NCBI RefSeq assembly: GCF_003611465.1
Contig: NZ_RAXV01000005.1
Location: 1-64,000, forward strand
Direction: 5' to 3'
DNA length: 64,000 nucleotides
Source of the DNA: Acinetobacter tianfuensis
Lineage (GTDB): Bacteria; Pseudomonadota; Gammaproteobacteria; Pseudomonadales; Moraxellaceae
Shown one piece after another: positions 56,937 through 64,000 of this stretch. Position numbers and translations under genes: made by a program. Position 1 is the first letter of the stretch, and each line of letters begins with the position of its first letter. The notes under the pieces are model-generated. The model saw only the letters and a list, made by a program, of their open reading frames with translations. It made no database searches and was not told the DNA's origin.

Positions 56937-57715
56937 ATCCTAATTCACCGCAATCGAGTTCTTCGAGCGCTACCCCAAATGCGTTAGGAAATGTTCAGCG
57001 TCCAGGTGAGTACTTGCGTCAAGTCCGTATTACCCAAAAGTTGAATTTGGAAGACGTGGCTCAGGAATTAAATATTCCAGTGAAAACGCTGACTGCCTTG
57101 GAACAGGATGATTATAACTCGTTGCCTGAAGCAACGTTTATCAAAGGGTATTACCGTACCTATGCAAAATTTCTCAAAGTGGATGCTACCAATATCATTC
57201 AGCGTTTTGATGAAATTTATGCCAATGATACTGGTTTATTGCCCAATCATGCTTTAAATAATTCGCCAATTAAAATTATGGGCAAATTGCCTGGTTCAAA
57301 CCGTGACCGTAACCGTAAATGGTTAAAACGCGCTTTGATTGCATTGGCTGTTTTTATTGTTGCGGGCTTGATTGTGACCGCCGTACAGAATATGTCTGAC
57401 AGCAAAAATACAGATGAACCTGCAGCTGAGAGCGCGGAAGTTCAAATCTTAAGTATGGATGGCAATGCCTCGGTTGTTTCTGGTGATCAGCTGGATTTGA
57501 CTTTCAATCGTCCGACTTCTGTGCATATTGTCGATTCGACTGGCAAAGTCCTGGCGACAGGCCGTCAGGCAACAACTTTAAGCTTAAATGGCGAGGCGCC
57601 TTTCCAAATTCGTTTGGATGATGCTGAAGCAGTAGCACTGAGCTTAAATAGCGAAAATATTTCATTGTCGCCTTATACCGTGAACGGTAAAGCAGATTTC
57701 CGTTTATCGCGTTAA
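56927..57715 (+). CDS. rodZ: Cytoskeleton protein RodZ
   Basis: Links MreB to the cell-wall elongation machinery. The 262-residue protein has an N-terminal HTH_25 domain ('PGEYLRQVRITQKLNLEDVA', then 'LEQDDYNSLPEATFIKGYYR'), a single transmembrane helix ('ALIALAVFIVAGLIVTAV', about 125-145), and a C-terminal periplasmic DUF4115 domain. The N-terminus before the HTH is S-, P- and N-rich. It overlaps pilW and is followed by ispG. Confidence 0.93.
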   Translation: MEVNPNSPQSSSSSATPNALGNVQRPGEYLRQVRITQKLNLEDVAQELNIPVKTLTALEQDDYNSLPEATFIKGYYRTYAKFLKVDATNIIQRFDEIYANDTGLLPNHALNNSPIKIMGKLPGSNRDRNRKWLKRALIALAVFIVAGLIVTAVQNMSDSKNTDEPAAESAEVQILSMDGNASVVSGDQLDLTFNRPTSVHIVDSTGKVLATGRQATTLSLNGEAPFQIRLDDAEAVALSLNSENISLSPYTVNGKADFRLSR

Positions 57716-57739
57716 GGCATAGCAGAGCAGACTTGAACA

Positions 57740-58861
57740 ATGATTGTAAATCCAATTAAACGCCGTCCAACCCGCAAAATCCGTGTCGGTTCGGTGTATG
57801 TGGGCGGTGATGCGCCAATCAGCATTCAAAGCATGACCAATACAGAAACGTGTGATGTAGAAGCAACGGTTGCGCAAATTCAGCGCTGTGCAGATGCAGG
57901 CGCAGATATCATGCGTGTTTCGGTGCCGACGATGGAAGCTGCTGAAGCATTTGGCGAAATCCGTAAGCGCTCACAAGTGCCATTGGTTGCCGACATTCAT
58001 TTTGACTACAAGATCGCACTGCGTGTTGCTGATCTTGGTGCCGATTGTTTACGTATTAACCCGGGCAACATCGGCTCAGAAGCAAAAATCCGTGAGGTGG
58101 TGGCTGCTGCGCGCCATAACGATATTTCCATGCGTATTGGCGTGAATGCTGGCTCACTGGAAAAAGATATTCAAAAAAAATACGGTGAGCCGACAGGCCA
58201 AGCATTGCTTGAATCGGCAATGCGCCATATTGATATTTTAGACCGTTTGGATTTTCACGAGTTTAAAGTATCCGTTAAAGCATCGAATGTTTTTTTAACC
58301 ATGGATGCTTACCGTTTGCTGTCTCAGCAAATTGATAATCCGCTGCACTTAGGTGTGACTGAAGCTGGTATTTACCGTACCGGTTCTGTGAAGTCTGCCA
58401 TTGCTTTGGGCGGCCTGCTGATGGAAGGCATTGGCGATACCATGCGTATTTCGTTGGCTGCAGAACCAGAAGAAGAAGTGAAAATTGGCTTTGATATTTT
58501 AAAATCATTAAGCCTGCGTTCTAACGGCATTAACTTCATTGCTTGCCCAAGCTGTTCGCGTCAGGAATTTAACGTGATTTCAGTGATGCAGGCTTTGGAA
58601 GAGCGTTTGGAAGATATCCGTACGCCAATGGATGTATCTGTCATTGGCTGTAAGGTGAATGGCCCGGGCGAAGCCAAAGAAGCCGATATTGGCGTGGTAG
58701 GTGCAAGTCCGCGTTCACTGGTGTATCGTAATGGTGAAAAGAGCCATTTAATTGACACAAATCAGTTGGTTGACGAAATCGAAGCGATGGTTCGTCAACG
58801 TGTTAGCGATCTTGATGACGCTAAAGCTAAAGAGATTATTCGCACAAGTTTTTCTGAGTAA
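57740..58861 (+). CDS. ispG: 4-hydroxy-3-methylbut-2-en-1-yl diphosphate synthase
   Basis: The [4Fe-4S] enzyme of the penultimate step in the MEP isoprenoid pathway. The 373-residue protein has '[19 protein letters not shown]' near the N-terminus (key part 'QSMTNTET') and cluster ligands in 'CPSCSRQEF' and '[10 protein letters not shown]'. It is followed 3 bp later by hisS, as in many gammaproteobacteria. Confidence 0.97.
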   Translation: MIVNPIKRRPTRKIRVGSVYVGGDAPISIQSMTNTETCDVEATVAQIQRCADAGADIMRVSVPTMEAAEAFGEIRKRSQVPLVADIHFDYKIALRVADLGADCLRINPGNIGSEAKIREVVAAARHNDISMRIGVNAGSLEKDIQKKYGEPTGQALLESAMRHIDILDRLDFHEFKVSVKASNVFLTMDAYRLLSQQIDNPLHLGVTEAGIYRTGSVKSAIALGGLLMEGIGDTMRISLAAEPEEEVKIGFDILKSLSLRSNGINFIACPSCSRQEFNVISVMQALEERLEDIRTPMDVSVIGCKVNGPGEAKEADIGVVGASPRSLVYRNGEKSHLIDTNQLVDEIEAMVRQRVSDLDDAKAKEIIRTSFSE

Positions 58862-58864
58862 ATC

Positions 58865-60160
58865 ATGAGTTCAATTGCCGCAATCAAAGGTTTTAATGAC
58901 ATTCTGCCAACGCAAACAGCTGCTTGGAGACGTCTAGAACAGCACCTGTCTGCATTGATGGATGCATATGGCTATCAGCAAATCCGCCTGCCGATCGTTG
59001 AACAAACAAACTTGTTCAAGCGTTCTATTGGTGATGCAACAGATATTGTTGAAAAAGAGATGTATACGTTTTTAGACAAAGGCCAGCCGCCAGAGTCTTT
59101 AACGCTGCGTCCTGAAGGTACAGCAGGCTGCGTACGCGCAATGCTTGAGCATAATTTGCTGCGCGGCGCGACACCGAAAGTTTGGTATCTTGGTCCAATG
59201 TTCCGCTATGAAAAGCCGCAGAAAGGCCGTTACCGCCAGTTTCATCAGTTTGGTGTAGAAACTTTTGGCGTATCTACTCCTGATCAGGATGCGGAACTGA
59301 TTTTGATGACTGCGCGTTTGTGGAAACGCATGGGCGTGGCAGACAAAGTGCAGCTGGAGCTGAACACATTAGGCGAGTCTGACGAGCGCGCTGCTTACCG
59401 CGCTGCTTTGGTGGAGTTCTTAGAGGTTCATAAAGCAGATTTGGATGAGGATTCACAGCGCCGTTTAACGACAAATCCGCTGCGTATTCTAGATTCTAAA
59501 GATGCTAAAACGCAGTCTATTTTAGTCAATGCGCCAAAATTGCATGACTTTATGGGCGAAGAAACATTAGCGCATTTTGCCCAGCTGCAGCAGTATTTGA
59601 CAGATGCGGGCATCAGCTTTGTGATTAACCAAAAATTGGTGCGCGGTTTAGACTACTACAACAAAACGGTATTTGAGTGGACGACCGCTCATTTAGGTTC
59701 ACAAGGCACTGTATGCGCTGGCGGCCGTTATGACGGTTTAGTTGGACAGCTGAAAGGCAAAGCAGACCAGTCTGTTCCAGCCGTTGGTTTCGCAATGGGC
59801 ATGGAGCGTTTGCTTCTTCTGCTGGAACAGCTTGAAGACAATACTCCTGTACGCGACTGCGAAATGTTCCTTGTGTCTGAGCCGGCTTCACAAAGTAAAG
59901 CTTTGGTGCTGGCAGAGCAAATTCGTGATCAGCTGGAAGCAGCGGGCAGCGCATTGCGTTTAAAAACAGGCTCACAAGGCTCAATGAAATCGCAAATGAA
60001 AAAAGCGGATCAGGCAGGTGCAGTATTTGCTTTGATTTACGGCGAGCGCGAGTGGGAAGCACAGCAGCTGTCTGTCAAAGAGCTGGCGACAGCAGAGCAG
60101 ACTGAAGTTGCAGTGGCGGACATTGTGCCGTTCATTATTGATAAAATTTCTTCAAAATAA
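58865..60160 (+). CDS. hisS: Histidyl-tRNA synthetase
   Basis: Class II synthetase that charges tRNA-His. The 431-residue protein has '[19 protein letters not shown]' at the start, motif 2 '[20 protein letters not shown]', the histidine motif '[15 protein letters not shown]' and motif 3 '[12 protein letters not shown]'. The C-terminal anticodon domain is complete. It begins 3 bp after ispG, so the two are coupled. Confidence 0.97.
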   Translation: MSSIAAIKGFNDILPTQTAAWRRLEQHLSALMDAYGYQQIRLPIVEQTNLFKRSIGDATDIVEKEMYTFLDKGQPPESLTLRPEGTAGCVRAMLEHNLLRGATPKVWYLGPMFRYEKPQKGRYRQFHQFGVETFGVSTPDQDAELILMTARLWKRMGVADKVQLELNTLGESDERAAYRAALVEFLEVHKADLDEDSQRRLTTNPLRILDSKDAKTQSILVNAPKLHDFMGEETLAHFAQLQQYLTDAGISFVINQKLVRGLDYYNKTVFEWTTAHLGSQGTVCAGGRYDGLVGQLKGKADQSVPAVGFAMGMERLLLLLEQLEDNTPVRDCEMFLVSEPASQSKALVLAEQIRDQLEAAGSALRLKTGSQGSMKSQMKKADQAGAVFALIYGEREWEAQQLSVKELATAEQTEVAVADIVPFIIDKISSK

Positions 60161-60189
60161 GTCATAACAGATAAGGAAAAGGGAATCAC

Positions 60190-60888
60190 ATGAGCGCATT
60201 AAGTGATGACGAACAGCTTGATAGTTTGAAATCTTTCACTAAAAAGTATGGCTCTGCCATTGTTAGCGGGATTTTAATTGCGTTGATTGCCTTTTTCGGC
60301 TGGGAATATTGGCAGAAGAAAAATCTGGCTGAGTCTCAAGTGGAAACCGCTAGAGTGCAGCAATTGATTGGCGATGCTCAGACAGCGCAGGGCGATGCCT
60401 TTGCTCAGCTGTCTGCGTCGGCTGATAAAATTGTGAAAGAAGCGCCTGACTCTGTGCAGGCAATTCAAGCGCAATTGCTGATGGCGAAATTGGCTTATGA
60501 TAAGTCGGATTATGCCAATGCTGAAAAAGCGCTGAAAAAAGTAGAAAATTCAAAAGTTGATGATCAGGGCTTGGTGCAGCTTGTAAAACTGCGTTTGGCT
60601 TATGCTCAGCTTGCGCAAAAGAAATATGACGATGCGTTAAAGACATTGTCGGCAGTGAAAGACCCTGCGTTTGCAGCAACAGCGGATGAAGCCCGCGGCG
60701 ATGTGTATGTTGCAAAAAATGATATTGAAAATGCGAAAAAAGTATATCAAAGTGCATGGGATGCGTTGGCAGAACGTAAAGAAGAACGTCAAATTTTACA
60801 AATTAAACTCGAAAGTGTAGGCGTTTTGGTTGATGATCCTGAAATTGAACGTCCGATATTAGATACACAAGTGGAAGTAGCTGAATGA
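60190..60888 (+). CDS. yfgM: YfgM-like membrane-anchored TPR protein (ancillary SecYEG subunit)
   Basis: A 232-residue protein with one N-terminal transmembrane helix ('IVSGILIALIAFFGWEYW', about 24-41) and a periplasmic TPR domain. In E. coli YfgM binds the SecYEG translocon with PpiD. Its 4-bp ATGA overlap with bamB and its place after hisS are the same as in E. coli. The helical repeat around 'KSDYANAEKALKKVENS' and 'QKKYDDALKTLSAVKD' is clear. Confidence 0.9.
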   Translation: MSALSDDEQLDSLKSFTKKYGSAIVSGILIALIAFFGWEYWQKKNLAESQVETARVQQLIGDAQTAQGDAFAQLSASADKIVKEAPDSVQAIQAQLLMAKLAYDKSDYANAEKALKKVENSKVDDQGLVQLVKLRLAYAQLAQKKYDDALKTLSAVKDPAFAATADEARGDVYVAKNDIENAKKVYQSAWDALAERKEERQILQIKLESVGVLVDDPEIERPILDTQVEVAE

Positions 60889-62033
60889 ATAGAAAATATA
60901 AATTTGCGTGCGCACTGACGGTATTAACACTTGCTTTAGCAGGCTGTGCAAATAAAGGGGTAAAGGTTGAGGAAGTAAAACCGAACCCATTGCCTAAATT
61001 AGTCAATGCAAAAAGCCTGACCGCTGTATTTTCTAAAAGCGTTGCTTCTACGAGCGAAGCTGATCCGCTGCGTTTGCGTTTAGATGCGGATAACGGCACC
61101 GTTTTTGTGGTGAACCCAAATGGTGAAGTTGAAGCGTATCAAGGCAAGCAGCGTCTTTGGCAAAAGAAAATTTCAAAATCGGGCTTAAGTTCTGGTGTTG
61201 AGGCAAAAGATGGCTTGGTGATTGTGGGCAGTCAAAAAGGTCAGCTGTTTGCATTAGATCAAGCGACAGGTGAGCAAAAATGGTCAGTACAGCTGACAGG
61301 CGCTTTGCTTGCGCCGTCACTGATTCATGCCGGCCGTGTGATTACCGTTGCGAATGACGGTACAGTGTTTGCGCATGAAGCTGAAACAGGCAAGCAGGCG
61401 TGGACATATAGCTTGCCGAATGTTCAGTTCAGCTTGCGCGGTCAGGCGGCGCCAGTGGCCTTAGATCAGCGTAATGTGCTGATTGCATCTGCGAATGCAT
61501 ATATTTATGCGATTGATGCTTTGACTGGCGCGCCGCGTATGCAGCGCCGTATGGCTGTATCCGATGGCCGTTCTGATATTCAGCGTTTGATTGATATTGA
61601 CGGTGAGCCTTCAGTCGCAGGTCAGTTCCTTGTAACTTCTAGTTTTCAAGGTCAGGTGACTGCAATGGATCTTGCAAGCCAGCAAGTGATCTGGAGTGAA
61701 GATGCGAGCAGTACACAGCGTCCTGAAGTTGCTGGCAATGGTGTGTTTGTTGCGCAAAATGACGGTAAAATCACTGCGTATGAAATTACGACAGGCCAGA
61801 AACTGTGGGAAAATGATCAGCTGCTGAACCGTCAGCTCAGTAATCCAGTCATGTTTGGCCAAAATCTGATTGTGGGTGATATGGGCGGCGTTCTGCACAT
61901 GATTGATCCAAGCAGCGGAACCATTGTAGGCCGTGCCAAAACCAGCGGTGATGTGCGTACTTTGCGTGTAATTGACAGTCAATTATTTGTCTCTACACGC
62001 AAGGGTGCAATGAGCATCTGGCAGAACCGTTAA
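60885..62033 (+). CDS. bamB: Outer-membrane protein assembly factor BamB
   Basis: A lipoprotein of the BAM complex that inserts beta-barrel proteins. The 382-residue protein has a lipobox ('LTLALAGC') and an eight-bladed PQQ-like propeller; blade motifs include 'GQLFALDQATGEQKWSV', 'GTVFAHEAETGKQAWTYSL' and 'GKITAYEITTGQKLWE'. The start overlaps the yfgM stop (ATGA). Confidence 0.95.
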   Translation: MNRKYKFACALTVLTLALAGCANKGVKVEEVKPNPLPKLVNAKSLTAVFSKSVASTSEADPLRLRLDADNGTVFVVNPNGEVEAYQGKQRLWQKKISKSGLSSGVEAKDGLVIVGSQKGQLFALDQATGEQKWSVQLTGALLAPSLIHAGRVITVANDGTVFAHEAETGKQAWTYSLPNVQFSLRGQAAPVALDQRNVLIASANAYIYAIDALTGAPRMQRRMAVSDGRSDIQRLIDIDGEPSVAGQFLVTSSFQGQVTAMDLASQQVIWSEDASSTQRPEVAGNGVFVAQNDGKITAYEITTGQKLWENDQLLNRQLSNPVMFGQNLIVGDMGGVLHMIDPSSGTIVGRAKTSGDVRTLRVIDSQLFVSTRKGAMSIWQNR

Positions 62034-62048
62034 TTTTTCTGCGGCTTA

Positions 62049-62057
62049 TGCTAAAAT
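62049..62057 (+). promoter_or_regulatory. Possible extended -10 of der
   Basis: TGCTAAAAT, an extended -10 element just after the bamB stop. It sits inside a small palindrome (GGCTTAT-gctaaa-ATAAGCC, 62043-62062). Confidence 0.4.
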
Positions 62058-62074
62058 AAGCCAACCGTATTTTT

Positions 62075-62113
62075 AACGCGGGGTAATTGAACATTCAATG
62101 CCCCGTGTTTTTA
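62075..62113 (+). terminator. Terminator-like hairpin between bamB and der
   Basis: ACGCGGGG and CCCCGTGT form an eight-base-pair stem with one mismatch or G-U pair around a 17-nt loop, followed by TTTTTATTTA. It could end the bamB operon or act on transcripts starting at the der promoter upstream of it. Confidence 0.6.
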
Positions 62114-62206
62114 TTTATTTTGGGCTTTAATCCAATTCTAACTCTTCCAAAACTTTCTGATGTTCAGACCAGACCTAGCTGGCTGATCTTGAATAAAGGT
62201 TAATCT

Positions 62207-63616
62207 ATGAAACCCGTAATTGCGCTCATTGGTCGTCCGAACGTCGGAAAATCAACGTTGTTTAACCAGATTACCAAGAGCCGTGATGCCCTTGTAGCAG
62301 ACTTCGCAGGTCTGACTCGTGACCGTAAGTACGGTGACGCAACGTATCAAAATAAATCGTTTATTGTTGTCGATACTGGCGGTATTGGTGAAAGTGAAGG
62401 CGGCATTGACTCGTACATGGCTGAACAGTCAAAAACTGCGATCAATGAAGCTGACATTATTATTTTTGTGGTGGATGCCCGCGCAGGCTTATTGGCTTCT
62501 GATGAGCAAATCGCGCGTGAACTGCGTACTTTAGGTAAGAAAGTTTTTCTTGTTGCCAATAAAGTAGATGGCGTACATGCGGAAGCCGCGCTTGTCGAAT
62601 TCTATAAATTGGGTATGGGTGAACCGATGCAAGTGGCTGCCAGCCACGGCCGCGGTGTACAGCAGATGCTTGAAGAAGTGCTGGTGGATGTGCCTGAAGA
62701 TGAAGCTGATGAAGAGCGCGATGAAGACACGGGTTTACGCCTTGCAATCATTGGCCGTCCTAACGTGGGTAAATCAACACTGGTGAATCGCTTATTGGGT
62801 GAAGAGCGTGTTGTTGCATTTGACCAGCCGGGTACAACACGTGACTCGATTTACATTCCATATGAACGTGATGGCCGTAAATACACCCTGATTGATACTG
62901 CGGGTGTGCGCCGTAAAGGTAAAGTAGATGAAATGATTGAGAAGTTCTCAATCGTGAAAACTTTACAGGCCATGAAAGATGCCAATGTAATTGTTGTTGT
63001 GGTGGATGCCCGTGAAGGTATTGTTGAACAAGATTTGCATTTGATTGGTTATGCGATTGAAGCTGGCCGTGCCATTGTGATCGCGATCAACAAATGGGAC
63101 AACATGACTGAGTATGACCGCAAGCAATGTAAGTTAGATGTGGAACGCCGCTTTGACTTTATTCCATGGGCAAAAATTCACTTGATTTCTGCTTTGCATG
63201 GTACAGGTGTGGGTGATTTATATCCGTCTATTCACCGTGCGTATGAATCATCACGTCTGAAAGTGTCTCCTGCAAAAATTACGCAAATTTTGAAAGATGC
63301 AACAGATGCTCACCATCCGCCGAAAGTTCAAGGCCGCGCAATCAAAATGCGTTATGCGCATATTGGCGGCCAAAACCCGCCGACCATCGTGATTCACGGT
63401 AACAAAGTAGATAAAACGCCTGCGGATTATCGCCGTTACTTAGAAAACGTATTCCGTAAAGTATATAAACTTGAAGGTACGCCAGTAAAAATCGAATTTA
63501 AAACCTCAGAAAACCCGTTTGAGGGCCGTAAGTCGCAAATTGATGAGCGTACAGCAGCGCGTAAACGCCGTTATGTTCAGAAATTTAAGAAAGCAGAGAA
63601 AAAGTTTAAGCGTTAA
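62207..63616 (+). CDS. der: Ribosome biogenesis GTPase Der (EngA)
   Basis: An essential tandem GTPase for 50S assembly. The 469-residue protein has two complete G domains: '[13 protein letters not shown]' (residues ~9-21) and '[15 protein letters not shown]' (~183-198), with 'DTGGIGE' and 'DTAGVRRKG' G3 motifs and 'NKVDG' and 'NKWDN' G4 motifs, followed by the KH-like C-terminal domain and a very basic tail. The acidic linker '[10 protein letters not shown]' separates the G domains. Confidence 0.97.
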   Translation: MKPVIALIGRPNVGKSTLFNQITKSRDALVADFAGLTRDRKYGDATYQNKSFIVVDTGGIGESEGGIDSYMAEQSKTAINEADIIIFVVDARAGLLASDEQIARELRTLGKKVFLVANKVDGVHAEAALVEFYKLGMGEPMQVAASHGRGVQQMLEEVLVDVPEDEADEERDEDTGLRLAIIGRPNVGKSTLVNRLLGEERVVAFDQPGTTRDSIYIPYERDGRKYTLIDTAGVRRKGKVDEMIEKFSIVKTLQAMKDANVIVVVVDAREGIVEQDLHLIGYAIEAGRAIVIAINKWDNMTEYDRKQCKLDVERRFDFIPWAKIHLISALHGTGVGDLYPSIHRAYESSRLKVSPAKITQILKDATDAHHPPKVQGRAIKMRYAHIGGQNPPTIVIHGNKVDKTPADYRRYLENVFRKVYKLEGTPVKIEFKTSENPFEGRKSQIDERTAARKRRYVQKFKKAEKKFKR

Positions 63617-63637
63617 TTCGTTATTCTTTAACATATT

Positions 63638-63667
63638 AAAAGCCTGCAATCGCAGGCTTTTTTGTTT
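63638..63667 (+). terminator. Terminator after der
   Basis: AAAAGCCTGC-aatc-GCAGGCTTTTTTG, a strong hairpin with a T tract. Confidence 0.9.
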
Positions 63668-63715
63668 TTGGCGCATCTTCATTTATAGTAAAGCGTGAAA
63701 GGATGGGAAAGATTG

Positions 63716-64000
63716 ATGGCTGAAATACATTTAGAAGTGTGCAGAATTGATGCTTTAGTTCAGCTGGATGCAGGAATGGAGCGCAAAGCATTCATTCAGA
63801 TGCAAAAACAGGCCATTGCACAGCACCGTAATCAGCTATTGTCTGCTTACTTGGCAGCAGATATTCAAGATAGCAGTTTTGCGAAAACAGCGTTTGGCAA
63901 ACCTTATTTAAAAGACCATCCGCAATTTTACTTTAATCACAGTCATAGCCAGCAGCATTATGTATTGGCGCATAGCCAGAGAACGGCAGATCTTGGGGTG
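63716..64000 (+). CDS. 4'-phosphopantetheinyl transferase (partial, runs off the window end)
   Basis: The first 95 codons of a gene that continues beyond the window. The translated start is 'MAEIHLEVCRIDALVQL', and the segment 'GKPYLKDHPQFYFNHSHSQ' followed by 'YVLAHS' and 'TADLGV' matches the Sfp-type pattern 'GKP.......FN.SHS...........GVD', with the metal-binding Asp expected right after the last visible base. Enzymes of the family attach phosphopantetheine to carrier proteins; Sfp types often serve siderophore or polyketide synthases, while others serve fatty-acid or lysine pathways. AAGGATGGGAAAG precedes the ATG. Confidence 0.8.
   Translation, partial: MAEIHLEVCRIDALVQLDAGMERKAFIQMQKQAIAQHRNQLLSAYLAADIQDSSFAKTAFGKPYLKDHPQFYFNHSHSQQHYVLAHSQRTADLGV

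Overview
The window is chromosomal DNA from an Acinetobacter-like gammaproteobacterium (Moraxellaceae). This is inferred from the encoded proteins, the moderate GC content, the gene order iscX-ndk-rlmN-pilW-rodZ-ispG-hisS-yfgM-bamB-der, an ilvI gene starting with TTG, and repeated TGCTAnnAT extended -10 promoters. The species cannot be fixed from the sequence alone. About 50 protein genes are supported. I see no rRNA, tRNA, CRISPR array or complete insertion sequence.

Layout. 1-9000: central metabolism and cell-wall recycling (pta-ackA, proA, an alpha/beta hydrolase with a PilZ-like tail, an LCM-like methyltransferase, nagZ). 9-25.7 kb: housekeeping and signalling genes (prc, an MHYT-GGDEF-EAL protein, prfC, two paralogous RsiV-like lipoproteins, a TatD nuclease, fabI, the rhodanese-grxC-secB operon, rsgA/orn, tcdA, a Sel1-repeat protein). 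26-32.8 kb: an accessory type VI secretion cargo island, made of vgrG, a DUF4123 adaptor, a large VasX-like effector with two CxxC pairs and a hydrophobic C-terminal half, and a multi-pass membrane protein as candidate immunity factor. The last three genes are much more AT-rich than their surroundings. 32.8-38 kb: a MacA-MacB-TolC tripartite exporter behind a strong Fur-box match, facing a bacteriohemerythrin. 38-46 kb: holA-lptE-leuS, a small DUF4124 protein and the branched-chain amino acid genes ilvI-ilvH-ilvC. 47.4-53.9 kb: a patch with a duplicated ilvC tail, two uncharacterised genes, an orphan histidine kinase and a glycosyltransferase-PAP2 pair. 54-64 kb: the conserved iscX to der block, ending in a truncated phosphopantetheinyl transferase gene.

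Most of the window is ordinary core genome. The parts most worth attention are the VasX-like T6SS module (25.99-32.83 kb), the Fur-linked exporter (32.86-37.70 kb) that resembles siderophore export systems, the hydrolase-PilZ fusion (5.5-6.9 kb), and a diverged second copy of the ilvC 3' end (about 47.52 kb) that looks like a recombination or integration scar.
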